A stretch of DNA of 64,000 nt from CAWDDG01 sp963801065. Its GTDB lineage: Bacteria > Actinomycetota > Actinomycetes > Jiangellales > Jiangellaceae. Every line of letters begins with the position of its first letter. Position 1 is the stretch's first letter. Both the position numbers and the translations under genes were made by a program. Of the stretch, positions 39,130 through 47,968 are shown in pieces. The stretch covers positions 248,001 to 312,000 of the forward strand of contig CAWDDG010000003.1 in the NCBI GenBank assembly GCA_963801065.1. Reading direction: 5' to 3'. Under the pieces are notes generated by a model. It saw only the letters and a list, made by a program, of their open reading frames with translations. It was not told the DNA's origin and searched no databases.

Positions 39130-40494
39130 ATGGGCGAACCCACGAAGATCATGTTGGACGAGTCGGAGATCCCACGCCAGTGGTACAACCTGATCCCCGA
39201 CCTGCCGTCGCCGCCACCGCCCGTCTTGCATCCGGCCACCCACGAGCCGGTCGGGCCCGACGACCTGGCGCCGCTGTTCCCGATGGCGCTCATCGGCCAG
39301 GAGGTCACCCAGGACTCCTATGTCGACATCCCCGAGGAGGTGCTCGACGTCTATCGGTTGTGGCGGCCGTCGCCGCTGTACCGGGCGCACCGGTTGGAGA
39401 AGGCCCTCGGGACGCCGGCACACATCTACTACAAGTACGAGGGCGTGAGCCCGGCCGGCTCCCACAAGCCCAACACCGCGGTGCCACAGGTCTTCTACAA
39501 CGCCCAGGAGGGGATCCGGCGGCTGACGACCGAGACCGGCGCCGGCCAGTGGGGCAGCGCGCTGGCGTTCGCGTGTGCGCTGTTCGGCGTGGAGTGCGAG
39601 GTCTGGCAGGTGCGGGCGTCGTACGACGGCAAGCCCTACCGCAAGTCGATGATGGAGACCTACGGCGCCACCGTCCATCCGAGCCCGTCGGACCTCACCG
39701 AGGCAGGCCGCAAGATCCTTGCGGATTCGCCGGACTCGCCGGGCAGCCTCGGCATCGCGATCAGTGAGGCGGTCGAGGTCGCCGCGACCCACGACGACAC
39801 CCGGTACTCGCTCGGCAGCGTGCTCAACCACGTCCTGCTGCACCAGACCGTGATCGGCCAGGAAGCGGTGGTACAACTGGCCAAGGTCGGCGAGACACCG
39901 GACGTCATCTTCGGCTGCACGGGAGGCGGCTCGAACTTCGGCGGCCTCGCGTTCCCGTTCCTGCGCGAGAAGCTGGCCGGGCGCATGAATCCCCGCGTCG
40001 TCGCGGTCGAGCCCGCCGCGTGCCCGTCCCTGACCCGTGGGCGCTACGCCTACGACTACGGCGACACGGCCGGCATGACCCCGCTGCTGAAGATGCACAC
40101 GCTCGGGCACGACTTCATCCCCGATCCGATCCACGCGGGCGGGCTGCGCTACCACGGCATGTCTCCGCTGATGTCACACGTCTACGAGCTGGGGCTGATC
40201 GAGGCCGTCGCCAAGAACCAGAACGAGTGCTTCGCCGCGGGTGTGCAGTTCGCGCGGACCGAGGGAATCGTCCCTGCCCCCGAGCCGACCCACGCCGTCG
40301 CCGCCTGCATCGAAGAGGCGCGACGCTGCGCCGAGACCGGCGAGGAGAAGGTGATCCTGACGGCGCTCTGCGGTCACGGCCATTTCGACATGGGTGCCTA
40401 CGACCGCTACTTCGCCGGCGAGCTCATCGACTACGAGTTCCCGGCCGAAGCCGTCGAGCGTGCGCTGACCCGGTTGCCCGACGTCGACCTCTGA
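39130..40494 (+). CDS. tryptophan synthase beta chain-like protein, TrpB2 type
   Basis: 454 residues from the ATG at 39130, with AAGGAG seven bases upstream. PLP lysine in GSHKPNTAVPQ near 110, phosphate loop CTGGGSNFGG near 262. N-terminal MLDESEIPRQWYNLIPDLP and overall length mark the TrpB2 branch, which occurs without TrpA and may use indole or serine derivatives directly. No trpA or other trp gene is nearby. The stop codon is inside a 9-bp hairpin. Confidence 0.93.
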   Translation: MGEPTKIMLDESEIPRQWYNLIPDLPSPPPPVLHPATHEPVGPDDLAPLFPMALIGQEVTQDSYVDIPEEVLDVYRLWRPSPLYRAHRLEKALGTPAHIYYKYEGVSPAGSHKPNTAVPQVFYNAQEGIRRLTTETGAGQWGSALAFACALFGVECEVWQVRASYDGKPYRKSMMETYGATVHPSPSDLTEAGRKILADSPDSPGSLGIAISEAVEVAATHDDTRYSLGSVLNHVLLHQTVIGQEAVVQLAKVGETPDVIFGCTGGGSNFGGLAFPFLREKLAGRMNPRVVAVEPAACPSLTRGRYAYDYGDTAGMTPLLKMHTLGHDFIPDPIHAGGLRYHGMSPLMSHVYELGLIEAVAKNQNECFAAGVQFARTEGIVPAPEPTHAVAACIEEARRCAETGEEKVILTALCGHGHFDMGAYDRYFAGELIDYEFPAEAVERALTRLPDVDL

Positions 40495-40516
40495 TCGCGG
40501 TGTCCAGCGCGATCAG
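40491..40516 (+). terminator. hairpin at the end of trpB2
   Basis: CTGATCGCG at 40491-40499 pairs perfectly with CGCGATCAG at 40508-40516 around loop GTGTCCAG. The TGA stop (40492-40494) is in the left arm. It resembles the larger palindromes of this window in using a GATC-containing arm and holding the stop codon. The rest of the gap to 40653 shows only the amylase ribosome binding site. Confidence 0.65.
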
Positions 40517-40653
40517 GCCGCGGCGGCATCCTCCCTGGTCGTAATGGGGACCTCGCCCTCCGAACTCTTCGAGCGCGCTCGCTAGTAATCGACAGTTGAA
40601 AGCCGCTCCGGCGTGAGTAGTGTCACAACAGTCAGTCCTGGAGGAGGGCACGC

Positions 40654-43440
40654 ATGTCTATCCGCCGCGCCGTCGTTGTTCCACTTTCCGCATTACTGGC
40701 CGGTTTCCTGACCACCATGTATGCGCAAGCCGACCCGAAGACGCCAGGAGACGGTGTGTTGCCAGCCGAGCACTCGCTGCGCTCCCCGGTCACCGACGAG
40801 AACTTCTACTTCGTCATGGCGGACCGCTTCGACAACGGCGACACCGCCAACGACGACGGGCGGCCTCGGCGCCGACCCGCTGGTGTCCGGCTTCGACCCG
40901 ACCAGCAAGGGCTTCTACAACGGCGGTGACCTCAAGGGGCTGCTCGACCGCATCGACTACATCCAGGGGCTGGGCACCACGTCCATCTGGCTGACGCCCA
41001 GCTTCAAGAACAAGGCCGTCCAGCTCGAGGACGGCCCGTCCGCCGGCTACCACGGCTACTGGATCACCGACTTCACCCAGATCGACCCGCACCTGGGCAC
41101 CAACGAGGAGCTGCGGGCGCTGGTCGACGCGGCCCACGCGCGCGGCATGAAGGTCTACTTCGACATCATCACCAACCACACCGCGGACGTGATCGGCTAC
41201 GAGGCAGGGCGCGCCGCAGCCGTACATCGTCCAAGGACGTCGAGCCGTACCGGACGGCGCGCCGGGCGTGCCGTTCGACGACCGCGACTACGCCGGCACA
41301 GACGACTTCCCGGCGCTGGACCCGACGTCGTCGTTCCCGTACACGCCGGTGCTGGACCCGGCCGAGCAGAACCTCAAGGTCCCCGCCTGGCTCAACGACC
41401 TCACGCTCTACCACAACCGCGGCGACACGACGTTCGTCGGCGAGAACTCCTACTACGGCGACTTCTTCGGCCTCGACGACCTGTTCACCGAGCACCCGCG
41501 CGTCGTCGACGGAATGATCGACATCTACAAGACGTGGATCGGCGACTTCGGCGTCGACGGCTTCCGCATCGACACGATGAAGCACGTCAACGACGAGTTC
41601 TGGCAGCAGTTCGGCCCGGAGGTCCTCGGCTTCGCCCAGCCAGCAGGGCAAGCGCGAGTTCTTCATGTTCGGCGAGGTCTTCGACACGCACCAAGAGCTT
41701 CACCTCGCACTTCACCACCCGCGACAAGATGCAGGCGGTGCTGGACTTCCCGTTCCAGGACGCGGCCCGCAACTTCGCCTCGCAGCGGCCAGCCGACCAC
41801 GCGAGCTGCGAGACGTTCTTCGCCGGCGACGACTGGTACACCGACGCCGACTCCAACGTCTACCAGCTGCCCACGTTCCTCGGTAACCACGACATGGGCC
41901 GCATCGGCAGCTTCGTCCAGGCCGACAACCCCGGCGCGGGCGACGCCGAGTGGCTGGCCCGGGACCGGCTCGCCCACGAGCTGATGTACTTCTCCCGCGG
42001 CAACCCGGTCATCTACTACGGCGACGAGCAGGGCTTCACCGGCACCGGCGGCGACCAGGTCGCCCGGCAGACGCTGTTCGCCAGCCAGGTGCCCGACTAC
42101 CTCGACGACGACCTGCTCGGCACCGACGCCACCCACGCGCAGGACAACTTCGTCCCGGCCCATCCGCTGTACCGGGCGATCAGCGACCTGGCCGCGCTGA
42201 CCCAGCGAGCACCCCGCGCTGCGCAACGGCGCGCACCAGCACCGCTACGCCTCCGAGCGCGGCCGGCATCTACGCGTTCTCCCGGATCGACCGCGGCGCA
42301 CCAGCGCGAGTACGTGGTCGCGCTGAACAACAGCGAGACAGCCCCAGACCGCCGCGATCCCGACGTACGTCGGCAAGCGGACCTTCGAGCGGATCTACGG
42401 CGACGGGCCGCGGCCGACGTCGAAGTCGGCGCGCCGACCGGCACGCTGACGGTGACCGTGCCGCCGCTGTCCGCCGTCGTCTACAGTCCGCCGGGCGGAT
42501 CCCGCACTCCAAGGCGGCCCCGGCCATCGCGCTGGCGGACCCGGCACCGCGGCCGGAGTCCGCGGCGCGCATGCAGGTGGCGGCGGACGTCGGCGGCTCG
42601 TCGTTCTACGAGGTGACGTTCTACGCCAGGCGGCGACGGCGCGCTGGGCGCCGATCGGCACCGACGACACCGCGCCGTACCGGGTGTTCCACGACGTCGC
42701 CGGACTGACGCCGGCACGCCGTGGAGTACCGGGCGGTCGTGCTGGACAACGCGCGGGCACACCGCGACCAGCGAGCCGCGGACGCGCCGCCGTGCCGGCG
42801 CCGGTGCTGACCATCGAGGCGCCGGCCGAGGGCAGCAGCGTGCGCGGCACGGTCGAGGTGCGCGCGGTCGCCGACCCGGAGCGGGCCACGCACGTCGTCC
42901 GTTTCGAGCGCAGCATCGCCGGCGGCGCCTGGACGCCGATCGGGACCGACGACTCGTCTCCGGTGTACACGGTCGTTCGACGACCTGGCGCCGCTGGACC
43001 TGGCCGCCGGCACGCCGATCGCGTACCGGGCGATGCTCACCGAGCCGGACGGCACGCGGTGACCAGCGCGGTGCGCACGGTCCGGGCGGCCGGGCCGCCG
43101 CTGCCGACGGCCACCCTGCAGTACTTCCGGCCGGCCGGCGACTACGGCACCGAGCTGGGGCCTGCACATGTGGGGCGACGCGGTCGACCCGGCGGTGCTC
43201 GCACAGATCGCCTGGGACAACCCGTGGCCGCGACCGGCGTCGAGGGCGGCTGGGCCGGGTACGAGATTCCGCTGGTCGAACACCAGAGCCGGTCAACTTC
43301 ATCATGCACCTGCCCACCGGCGACCGCGTGCCGGACACCCGCGAACCCGGCGGCGACCGATCGTTCCTGCCGATCAACATCCCGACGTCTGGATCGTGCA
43401 GGGCGACCCGGCCGTCTACACCGAACTCCCAACCCCCTAG
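40654..43440 (+). pseudogene. secreted GH13 alpha-amylase with C-terminal pullulanase-type (PUD/CBM41-like) domain, many frame breaks
   Basis: ATG at 40654 behind GGAGGAGGG, signal peptide MSIRRAVVVPLSALLAGFL. All four GH13 regions are recognisable but in different frames: VYFDIITNHTAD, VDGFRIDTMKHV (nucleophile Asp), FFMFGEVFD (acid Glu), FLGNHDMGRI. Further on come beta-sandwich repeats around YEVTFYA and VVRFERSIAGGAWTPIGTDD, and a final domain with LQYFRPAGDYGTE and MWGDAVDPAVLAQIAWDNPWP typical of pullulanase starch-binding domains. Frame changes occur near 40860, 41210-41260, 41640, 41690, 42210, 42265, 42300, 42345 and 42410, with more to the stop at 43440. Most fit a single extra C or G. 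Either a decaying gene or a region of poor base calls. Confidence 0.85.
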
Positions 43441-43470
43441 TGCCACCCCGGGCGAGACGTAACCGCCGTT

Positions 43471-43536
43471 TTCGCTGACCAGATCCGCGTTTGGGGACCC
43501 GCCAGAGCGGCCTGAAACGCGGATTTGTTCAGCGAA
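43471..43536. repeat. long palindrome between amylase and ABC-F genes
   Basis: TTCGCTGACCAGATCCGCGT and two more bases at 43471-43492 pair with 43515-43536 with one mismatch and one G-U. It lies between the convergent stops at 43440 and 43544, so it can serve both strands as a terminator. No T-tract. Confidence 0.85.
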
Positions 43537-43543
43537 GACAGAA

Positions 43544-45337
43544 TCAAGGACGCGCCCTCGCGACGCGGCCCTCGTCCCACACCGGCTCGGCCGACTCGTA
43601 CACCTGGCCGTCGGCCCCGAACACGAGGTACCGGTCGAAGCCGCGCGCGAACCACCGGTCGTGTGTCGCCGCGAGCACGGTCCCGTCGAACCTGGCCAGG
43701 CCCTCCTCCAACGCCTCCGCCGAGACCAGGTCGAGGTTGTCCGTGGGCTCGTCGAGAAGCAGCAACGTCGCGCCGGACAGCTCCAGCAGCAGGATCTGGA
43801 ACCTCGCCTGTTGACCACCGGAGAGCGAGTCGAAGCTCTGCTCCGCTGCATAGGCCAGCTCATAACGGTCCAGCGCCCTGCTGGCCTGCTCGCGCGGCAT
43901 GCCGTCGCGGTGACCGTCGCCGCGGTGCAGGACCTCGAGCAGCGTCCTGCCGATCAGCTCGGGATGCTCGTGGGTCTGGGCGAACCAGCCGGGCCGGACC
44001 CGTGCTCCGAGCCGAGCGATGCCCGTGTGCGAGACCGGCGCCACCGGGACCTCGTCGACCGGCCGGTGCTCGAGATCGGGGTCGGTCCCGCCGGAAGCGA
44101 GCAGCCGCAGGAAGTGCGACTTGCCCGAGCCGTTCGACCCGAGCACGGCGACCCGCTCGCCGTACCACACCTCGAGGTCGAAGCGGCGCATCAGACCCGT
44201 CAGCTCCAACGCCTCGCAGATCACGGCCCGTTTGCCGGTACGGCCACCGCGCAGGCGCATCCGAAGGTCCTGCTCACGTGGCTGTGACTCCGGCGGGCCG
44301 GCGGCTACGAACCGCTCCAACCGCTTCTCGGCGGCGTGGTACCGGCTGGCCATGTCCGAGTTGTAAGCCGCCTTCTGCTTGTAAAAGAGCACCAGTGCCT
44401 TGAGCTTGGCGTGGTCCTCGTCCCAGCGCCGCCGGAGCTCTTCGAGCCGCGCGAACCGCTCGCGCCGCGCCTCGTGATAGGTGACGAATCCGGCCGGGTG
44501 GGTCCAGGCGGTGTTTCCGGCCGCGCCCAGCTCGACGGTGACGACCCGCGTCGCGGTGCGGGCCAGGAGCTCGCGGTCGTGGCTGACGTAGAGAACCGTC
44601 TTGGAAGACTCGCCCAGCCGCTGTTCCAGCCATCGCTTGGCCGGCACGTCGAGGAAGTTGTCGGGCTCGTCGAGCAGAAGGACCTCGTCGGGCCCGCGGA
44701 GCAGTGCCTCCAGCACGAGCCGCTTCTGCTCCCCGCCAGAAAGTGTCGTCAGCTGCCGCCAGCGGCATCGCTCGTACGGGACGCCGAGGGCGGACGTCGT
44801 GCACACGTCCCACAGGACCTCGGCCTCGTAGCCGCCGGCGTCGCTCCATTCGGACAGCGCGTGTGCGTACGCCATCTGGGTCGGCTCGTCGTCGCGGTCC
44901 ATCATGGCGAGCTCGGCAGCGTCGAGGGCCGCCGCGGCCGTCCGGACGCGCGGGGGCGCCACCGAGAGCAGCAGGTCACGCACGTCCGACGCCCCGCGCG
45001 CGATCAATTGGTCGCGCTGCCCAGCGCGCTCGTCCCTCGCTCGCTGACTCGCCGCTCCGATCAACTGGTCGCGCTCGCCAGCGCGCTCGTCCCTCGCTCG
45101 CTGGCTCGCCGCTCCGACGAACTGGCGCATCACGCCGAGCCCGCCGCTGCGCGTGACAGCCCCGGCGTGGGGGTCGATGTTGCCGGCGATGATCCGCAGC
45201 AGGGTCGTCTTGCCCGAGCCGTTCGCGCCCACCAGCGCGACCTTCGCCCCGTCACCGACCCGGAACGAGACGTCGTCGAGCAGCACGCGCCCGTCCGGGA
45301 GCGCGTACGAGACGGAGTTCAGGTCGACGTGGCCCAC
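43544..45337 (-). CDS. ABC-F family ATPase with in-frame repeat insertion
   Basis: 597 residues from the GTG at 45337 (VGHVDLNSVSYALPDGR). Two ABC domains without membrane segments: Walker A GANGSGKTT near 38 and GSNGSGKSH near 400; signatures LSGGEQKR and LSGGQQAR; Walker B LLLDEPDNFLD and LLLDEPTDNLD. Linker helix VLFYKQKAAYNSDMASRYHAAEKRL between them. Such proteins act on the ribosome, as translation factors or antibiotic-protection proteins; which is unknown here. Residues about 75-112 are a duplicated 19-residue unit (GAASQRARDERAG...) that relatives lack, placed in the first ABC domain after GVMRQFV. Confidence 0.93.
   Translation of the reverse strand: MGHVDLNSVSYALPDGRVLLDDVSFRVGDGAKVALVGANGSGKTTLLRIIAGNIDPHAGAVTRSGGLGVMRQFVGAASQRARDERAGERDQLIGAASQRARDERAGQRDQLIARGASDVRDLLLSVAPPRVRTAAAALDAAELAMMDRDDEPTQMAYAHALSEWSDAGGYEAEVLWDVCTTSALGVPYERCRWRQLTTLSGGEQKRLVLEALLRGPDEVLLLDEPDNFLDVPAKRWLEQRLGESSKTVLYVSHDRELLARTATRVVTVELGAAGNTAWTHPAGFVTYHEARRERFARLEELRRRWDEDHAKLKALVLFYKQKAAYNSDMASRYHAAEKRLERFVAAGPPESQPREQDLRMRLRGGRTGKRAVICEALELTGLMRRFDLEVWYGERVAVLGSNGSGKSHFLRLLASGGTDPDLEHRPVDEVPVAPVSHTGIARLGARVRPGWFAQTHEHPELIGRTLLEVLHRGDGHRDGMPREQASRALDRYELAYAAEQSFDSLSGGQQARFQILLLELSGATLLLLDEPTDNLDLVSAEALEEGLARFDGTVLAATHDRWFARGFDRYLVFGADGQVYESAEPVWDEGRVARARP
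45002..45115. repeat. 57-bp tandem repeat (two units) inserted in the ABC-F gene
   Basis: Unit 1 at 45002-45058 and unit 2 at 45059-45115 differ at only a few bases; each begins GATCAA(T/C)TGGTCGCGCT. The length of 57 is a multiple of three, so two units add 38 residues in frame. The flank GACGAACTGG after unit 2 repeats the unit start loosely. The sequence reads as rich in GCGAGCGAGG-type motifs, unlike its surroundings. Confidence 0.88.
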
Positions 45338-45504
45338 GAGTGTCCAGTGTCGCCCGTCGATGCAGCGCGAAGCGAACGCTTTCCCGGCGATCTTGAGACA
45401 ACTACGGCGGTCCAACCACTGCACATGCATCAAGATCGGGACGTTCTGTCCACAGATCGCAGGCGACCTGCCGCGAACGCGGGCTCCGCCACGACGCTGT
45501 CGGA

Positions 45505-46428
45505 ATGCGCGCATGGGCGCACGACACCGGCTGGGCGCTGGAGGACGTCCTACGTCGGCAGGCGGGCGTCGTGCGCCCGCGTGATGTGCTGCCCTGGCTC
45601 ACCACGGCCGACATTCGAAGGGAGGTCGCGGACGGACGGTGGCAACGGCCACGGCAGGGCGTCTATGTCACACACAACGCGGAGCTCACCGACGAGCAGG
45701 AACGTCGGGTCTGCGTTCTGGCCGCGCCGCCGGGATCCGCGCTCGCAGGCCTCACCGCGGCCGAGCTCGAGGGACTCGAGGGCTTCGCGGTGCCCGAGGT
45801 GCACCTCTCGGTGCCGGTCGGCACGCGGCGGCCTCGTCGGGACGGTTTGGTGGTTCATTACTCCAGCCACCTCCAACCGGTCGACGTCCATCCGGTCAAG
45901 GAGCCGCGTCGGACGCGAATGCCGCGAAGCCTGGTCGATGCGGCGAGCTGGGAAGCCGTCGAGCGTCGCAGTCGAGCCCTCATCCTGGCCGGCGTCCAGC
46001 AGCGCCGGGTCCGTCCCGACGATCTCCGCGACGCGCTCACCAGGCGCGGCCCATGCAAGCACCATGCGCTCATCACCGAGTCCATCGACGATGCCGAGGG
46101 CGGCATCGCGTCGGTGCCGGAACGCGAGTTCGAGCAGATCAGGAGACGGTTCGGACTACCGGCCCCGGACCGCCAGGCTGTCGTCCGGCGAGCCGGTGGA
46201 CGCTATTACCTCGACGTCGACTGGGAAGCCTACGGCGCCGGGACGGAGGTGCACGGCATCCAGCATCTCCAGATACACAACTGGGACGCCGATCTCGACC
46301 GGCACAACGAACTCACCGCACGTGGGCGGCGCATCCTGCAGTTCTCGTCGTACTCGGTCCGGCACCGGCAAGAGCACGTAGGAGCGCTCGTCACCTGGGC
46401 TCTACGTCAGGGAGGCTGGCGATCTTGA
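45505..46428 (+). CDS. AbiEi-like antitoxin-domain protein with DUF559/Vsr-like C-terminus
   Basis: 307 residues. N-terminal winged-helix-like part VLRRQAGVVRPRDVLPWLTTADIRREVADGRWQRPRQGVYV, as in type IV antitoxin AbiEi and many solitary actinomycete relatives. The C-terminal part with YYLDVDWEAYGAGTEVHGIQHL, HNELTARGRRILQFSSYSV resembles DUF559/very-short-patch-repair-like nuclease folds. No AbiEii-type toxin gene is adjacent, so a toxin-antitoxin role is doubtful. The stop codon is within the palindrome at 46419. Confidence 0.82.
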   Translation: MRAWAHDTGWALEDVLRRQAGVVRPRDVLPWLTTADIRREVADGRWQRPRQGVYVTHNAELTDEQERRVCVLAAPPGSALAGLTAAELEGLEGFAVPEVHLSVPVGTRRPRRDGLVVHYSSHLQPVDVHPVKEPRRTRMPRSLVDAASWEAVERRSRALILAGVQQRRVRPDDLRDALTRRGPCKHHALITESIDDAEGGIASVPEREFEQIRRRFGLPAPDRQAVVRRAGGRYYLDVDWEAYGAGTEVHGIQHLQIHNWDADLDRHNELTARGRRILQFSSYSVRHRQEHVGALVTWALRQGGWRS

Positions 46429-46472
46429 GACATCTGCGGGCGGTCGGGCCACCGAACTTGTCTCAAGATCGC
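46419..46472. repeat. palindrome, family 3 copy A
   Basis: GCGATCTTGAGACA at 46419-46432 pairs perfectly with 46459-46472; 26-base loop. The stop of the AbiEi-like gene (46426-46428) is in the left arm and the convergent truncated regulator ends two bases after the right arm. A second member at 48808-48866 shares the same arm sequence. Confidence 0.88.
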
Positions 46473-46473
46473 G

Positions 46474-46746
46474 CTAGAAGCCGCGCGGCTGGCTGCCGTC
46501 GACGACGGCGACCAAAACATCCGGCGTCAGATCCTCCTTGTTCACGTATGCCCGGGCGCCGCTGGTCCGCGCGTCGTCGGGAAGGTCAGTCGCTTGGTAG
46601 GTCGACATCAAGATCACTGCCGGGTCCGGGGCGGCCGAGAGCACCCGGCGGGTCGCCTCGATGCCGGAGATTCCCGGCAGGTCGATGTCCATGAGCACGA
46701 GCGCCGGCTCGAGTGACGACGCCATGTCGACGGCTTCCTCCCCGTT
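46474..46746 (-). pseudogene. 5'-truncated response regulator receiver domain
   Basis: From NGEEAVDMASSLEPALVLMDIDLPGISG on, the C-terminal two thirds of a receiver domain is clear: phospho-acceptor Asp in LVLMDIDLPG, Thr/Ser in ILMSTYQ and Lys in AYVNKED. The first 40 residues with the acidic pair are missing, and an in-frame TGA lies just upstream of the homologous part. Relatives are stand-alone receivers without a DNA-binding domain, which explains the end at QPRGF. An 83-codon frame from 46725 is open but unlikely to fold. Confidence 0.78.
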
Positions 46747-46936
46747 CGAGCCTCGCCCGCGACCCGAAAACCGGGTGGTTCAGACCGGTCACGCGGTGGA
46801 GTAGCGGGACCCGCAGCTGGTCATCGACGTCATCCTCGATGTGGTGAGGGCAAGCCCATGAGAGCGACCGGCACACCAGTCGTCGCCCAACGCACTACGT
46901 TCAGGCATGTGCGAGTGAACCGAAAGGGGAACACCC

Positions 46937-47968
46937 ATGAGCACCCGAATTGACGCGACCGTCACCTCTCTGTCGTGGATACCGTCCGAGGCCGTCACCG
47001 GCGTGACGAAGGCGGCGTTCGAGACCGGGTTCACGCATTACGACCCGCCGCCACCGGACAATCTGCACGAGCTGGAGGACCTGCGCGCGAGCGACCGGTT
47101 CCGGTTCGCGAACGTGCTGTCCGGCTGGGCAGAGGTCGCGGACGGCCGCGTCGCGCGGGCGGGCTACGGCGAGGACGCCGACGTGGTCATGGGGTCGACC
47201 ACCGTTCGGATCGGTCGGCTCGGCACGACGTTCGCCGCCGTGGCGCTCCCTGTCATCCGCAAGGATCCCGAGTACGGCGACGACGGCAGCGTCCGCCTCG
47301 TGCAGACGTGCGGGGGGCGCACGGCGCTACCGGCCCCTCGCAGGGTCCCACACCCGCCGTTCGTCAAGATGCAGGCACCTTGGGTGTGGACCACCCTCGC
47401 GCTGACGCTGCGTCCGGACGGCAGTTCCGAGGTCGAGTTCACCGGAGCGAGCCCGTTCCCGCGGCATTGGGCGTACGACGCCACCGGGACACTCGTCCTC
47501 AAGTCCGGCCTCACCGACTACTCCACCTGGGCCGCGCACTCATTCGGTGCCCGTACCCCCTGGGGCGAGGAAGACTCACCGGCCCTGGTCACTGCGGCCG
47601 AGACCGCCGGCGAACGCGTCCTGTCGCGGCTGCTCATGAGCCGGGCGCAGAAGCCGCGAATCATCACGCTGGCACCAGGCCACACACTGACCCGCCAGGG
47701 TGCACCGGGCGACGAGCTGTACCTGCTCCTCGACGGCGTGCTGGCCGTCGAGGTGAACGGCAAGCTACTGGCCGAGCTGGGCCCCGGCGCGGTCCTCGGC
47801 GAGCGTGCCATCCTCGAACGTGGTCTGCGCACGTCGACGGTCAGCGCCGTGACCCGGGTTCGGGTCGCCGTCGCACCGGCGGCCGCGATCGACCGGGAAC
47901 GCCTCGTCGAACTTGCTGCGTCCCACCGGCGTGAGGAGACGCCGGCAGCACCGGCAGCTCCGGCGTGA
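46937..47968 (+). CDS. protein with C-terminal cyclic-nucleotide-binding domain
   Basis: 343 residues, ATG after AAAGGGG. The first 230 residues (SLSWIPSEAVTGVTKAAFETGFTHYD, RFRFANVLSGWAEV) match no family I can name and are rich in beta structure. Residues about 240-325 form a Crp-like cNMP-binding barrel: LAPGHTLTRQGAPGDELYLLLDG, then LGPGAVLGERAILERGLRTSTVSA with the phosphate-binding cassette. An Ala/Pro tail follows. No HTH. It overlaps the next gene by four bases, so the two products probably act together. Confidence 0.85.
   Translation: MSTRIDATVTSLSWIPSEAVTGVTKAAFETGFTHYDPPPPDNLHELEDLRASDRFRFANVLSGWAEVADGRVARAGYGEDADVVMGSTTVRIGRLGTTFAAVALPVIRKDPEYGDDGSVRLVQTCGGRTALPAPRRVPHPPFVKMQAPWVWTTLALTLRPDGSSEVEFTGASPFPRHWAYDATGTLVLKSGLTDYSTWAAHSFGARTPWGEEDSPALVTAAETAGERVLSRLLMSRAQKPRIITLAPGHTLTRQGAPGDELYLLLDGVLAVEVNGKLLAELGPGAVLGERAILERGLRTSTVSAVTRVRVAVAPAAAIDRERLVELAASHRREETPAAPAAPA

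Noticed and set aside
45002..45115. CRISPR-like array
   Set aside because: Only two abutting units without spacers, inside a coding gene.
45505..46428. complete type IV toxin-antitoxin system
   Set aside because: No AbiEii nucleotidyltransferase toxin gene next to it.
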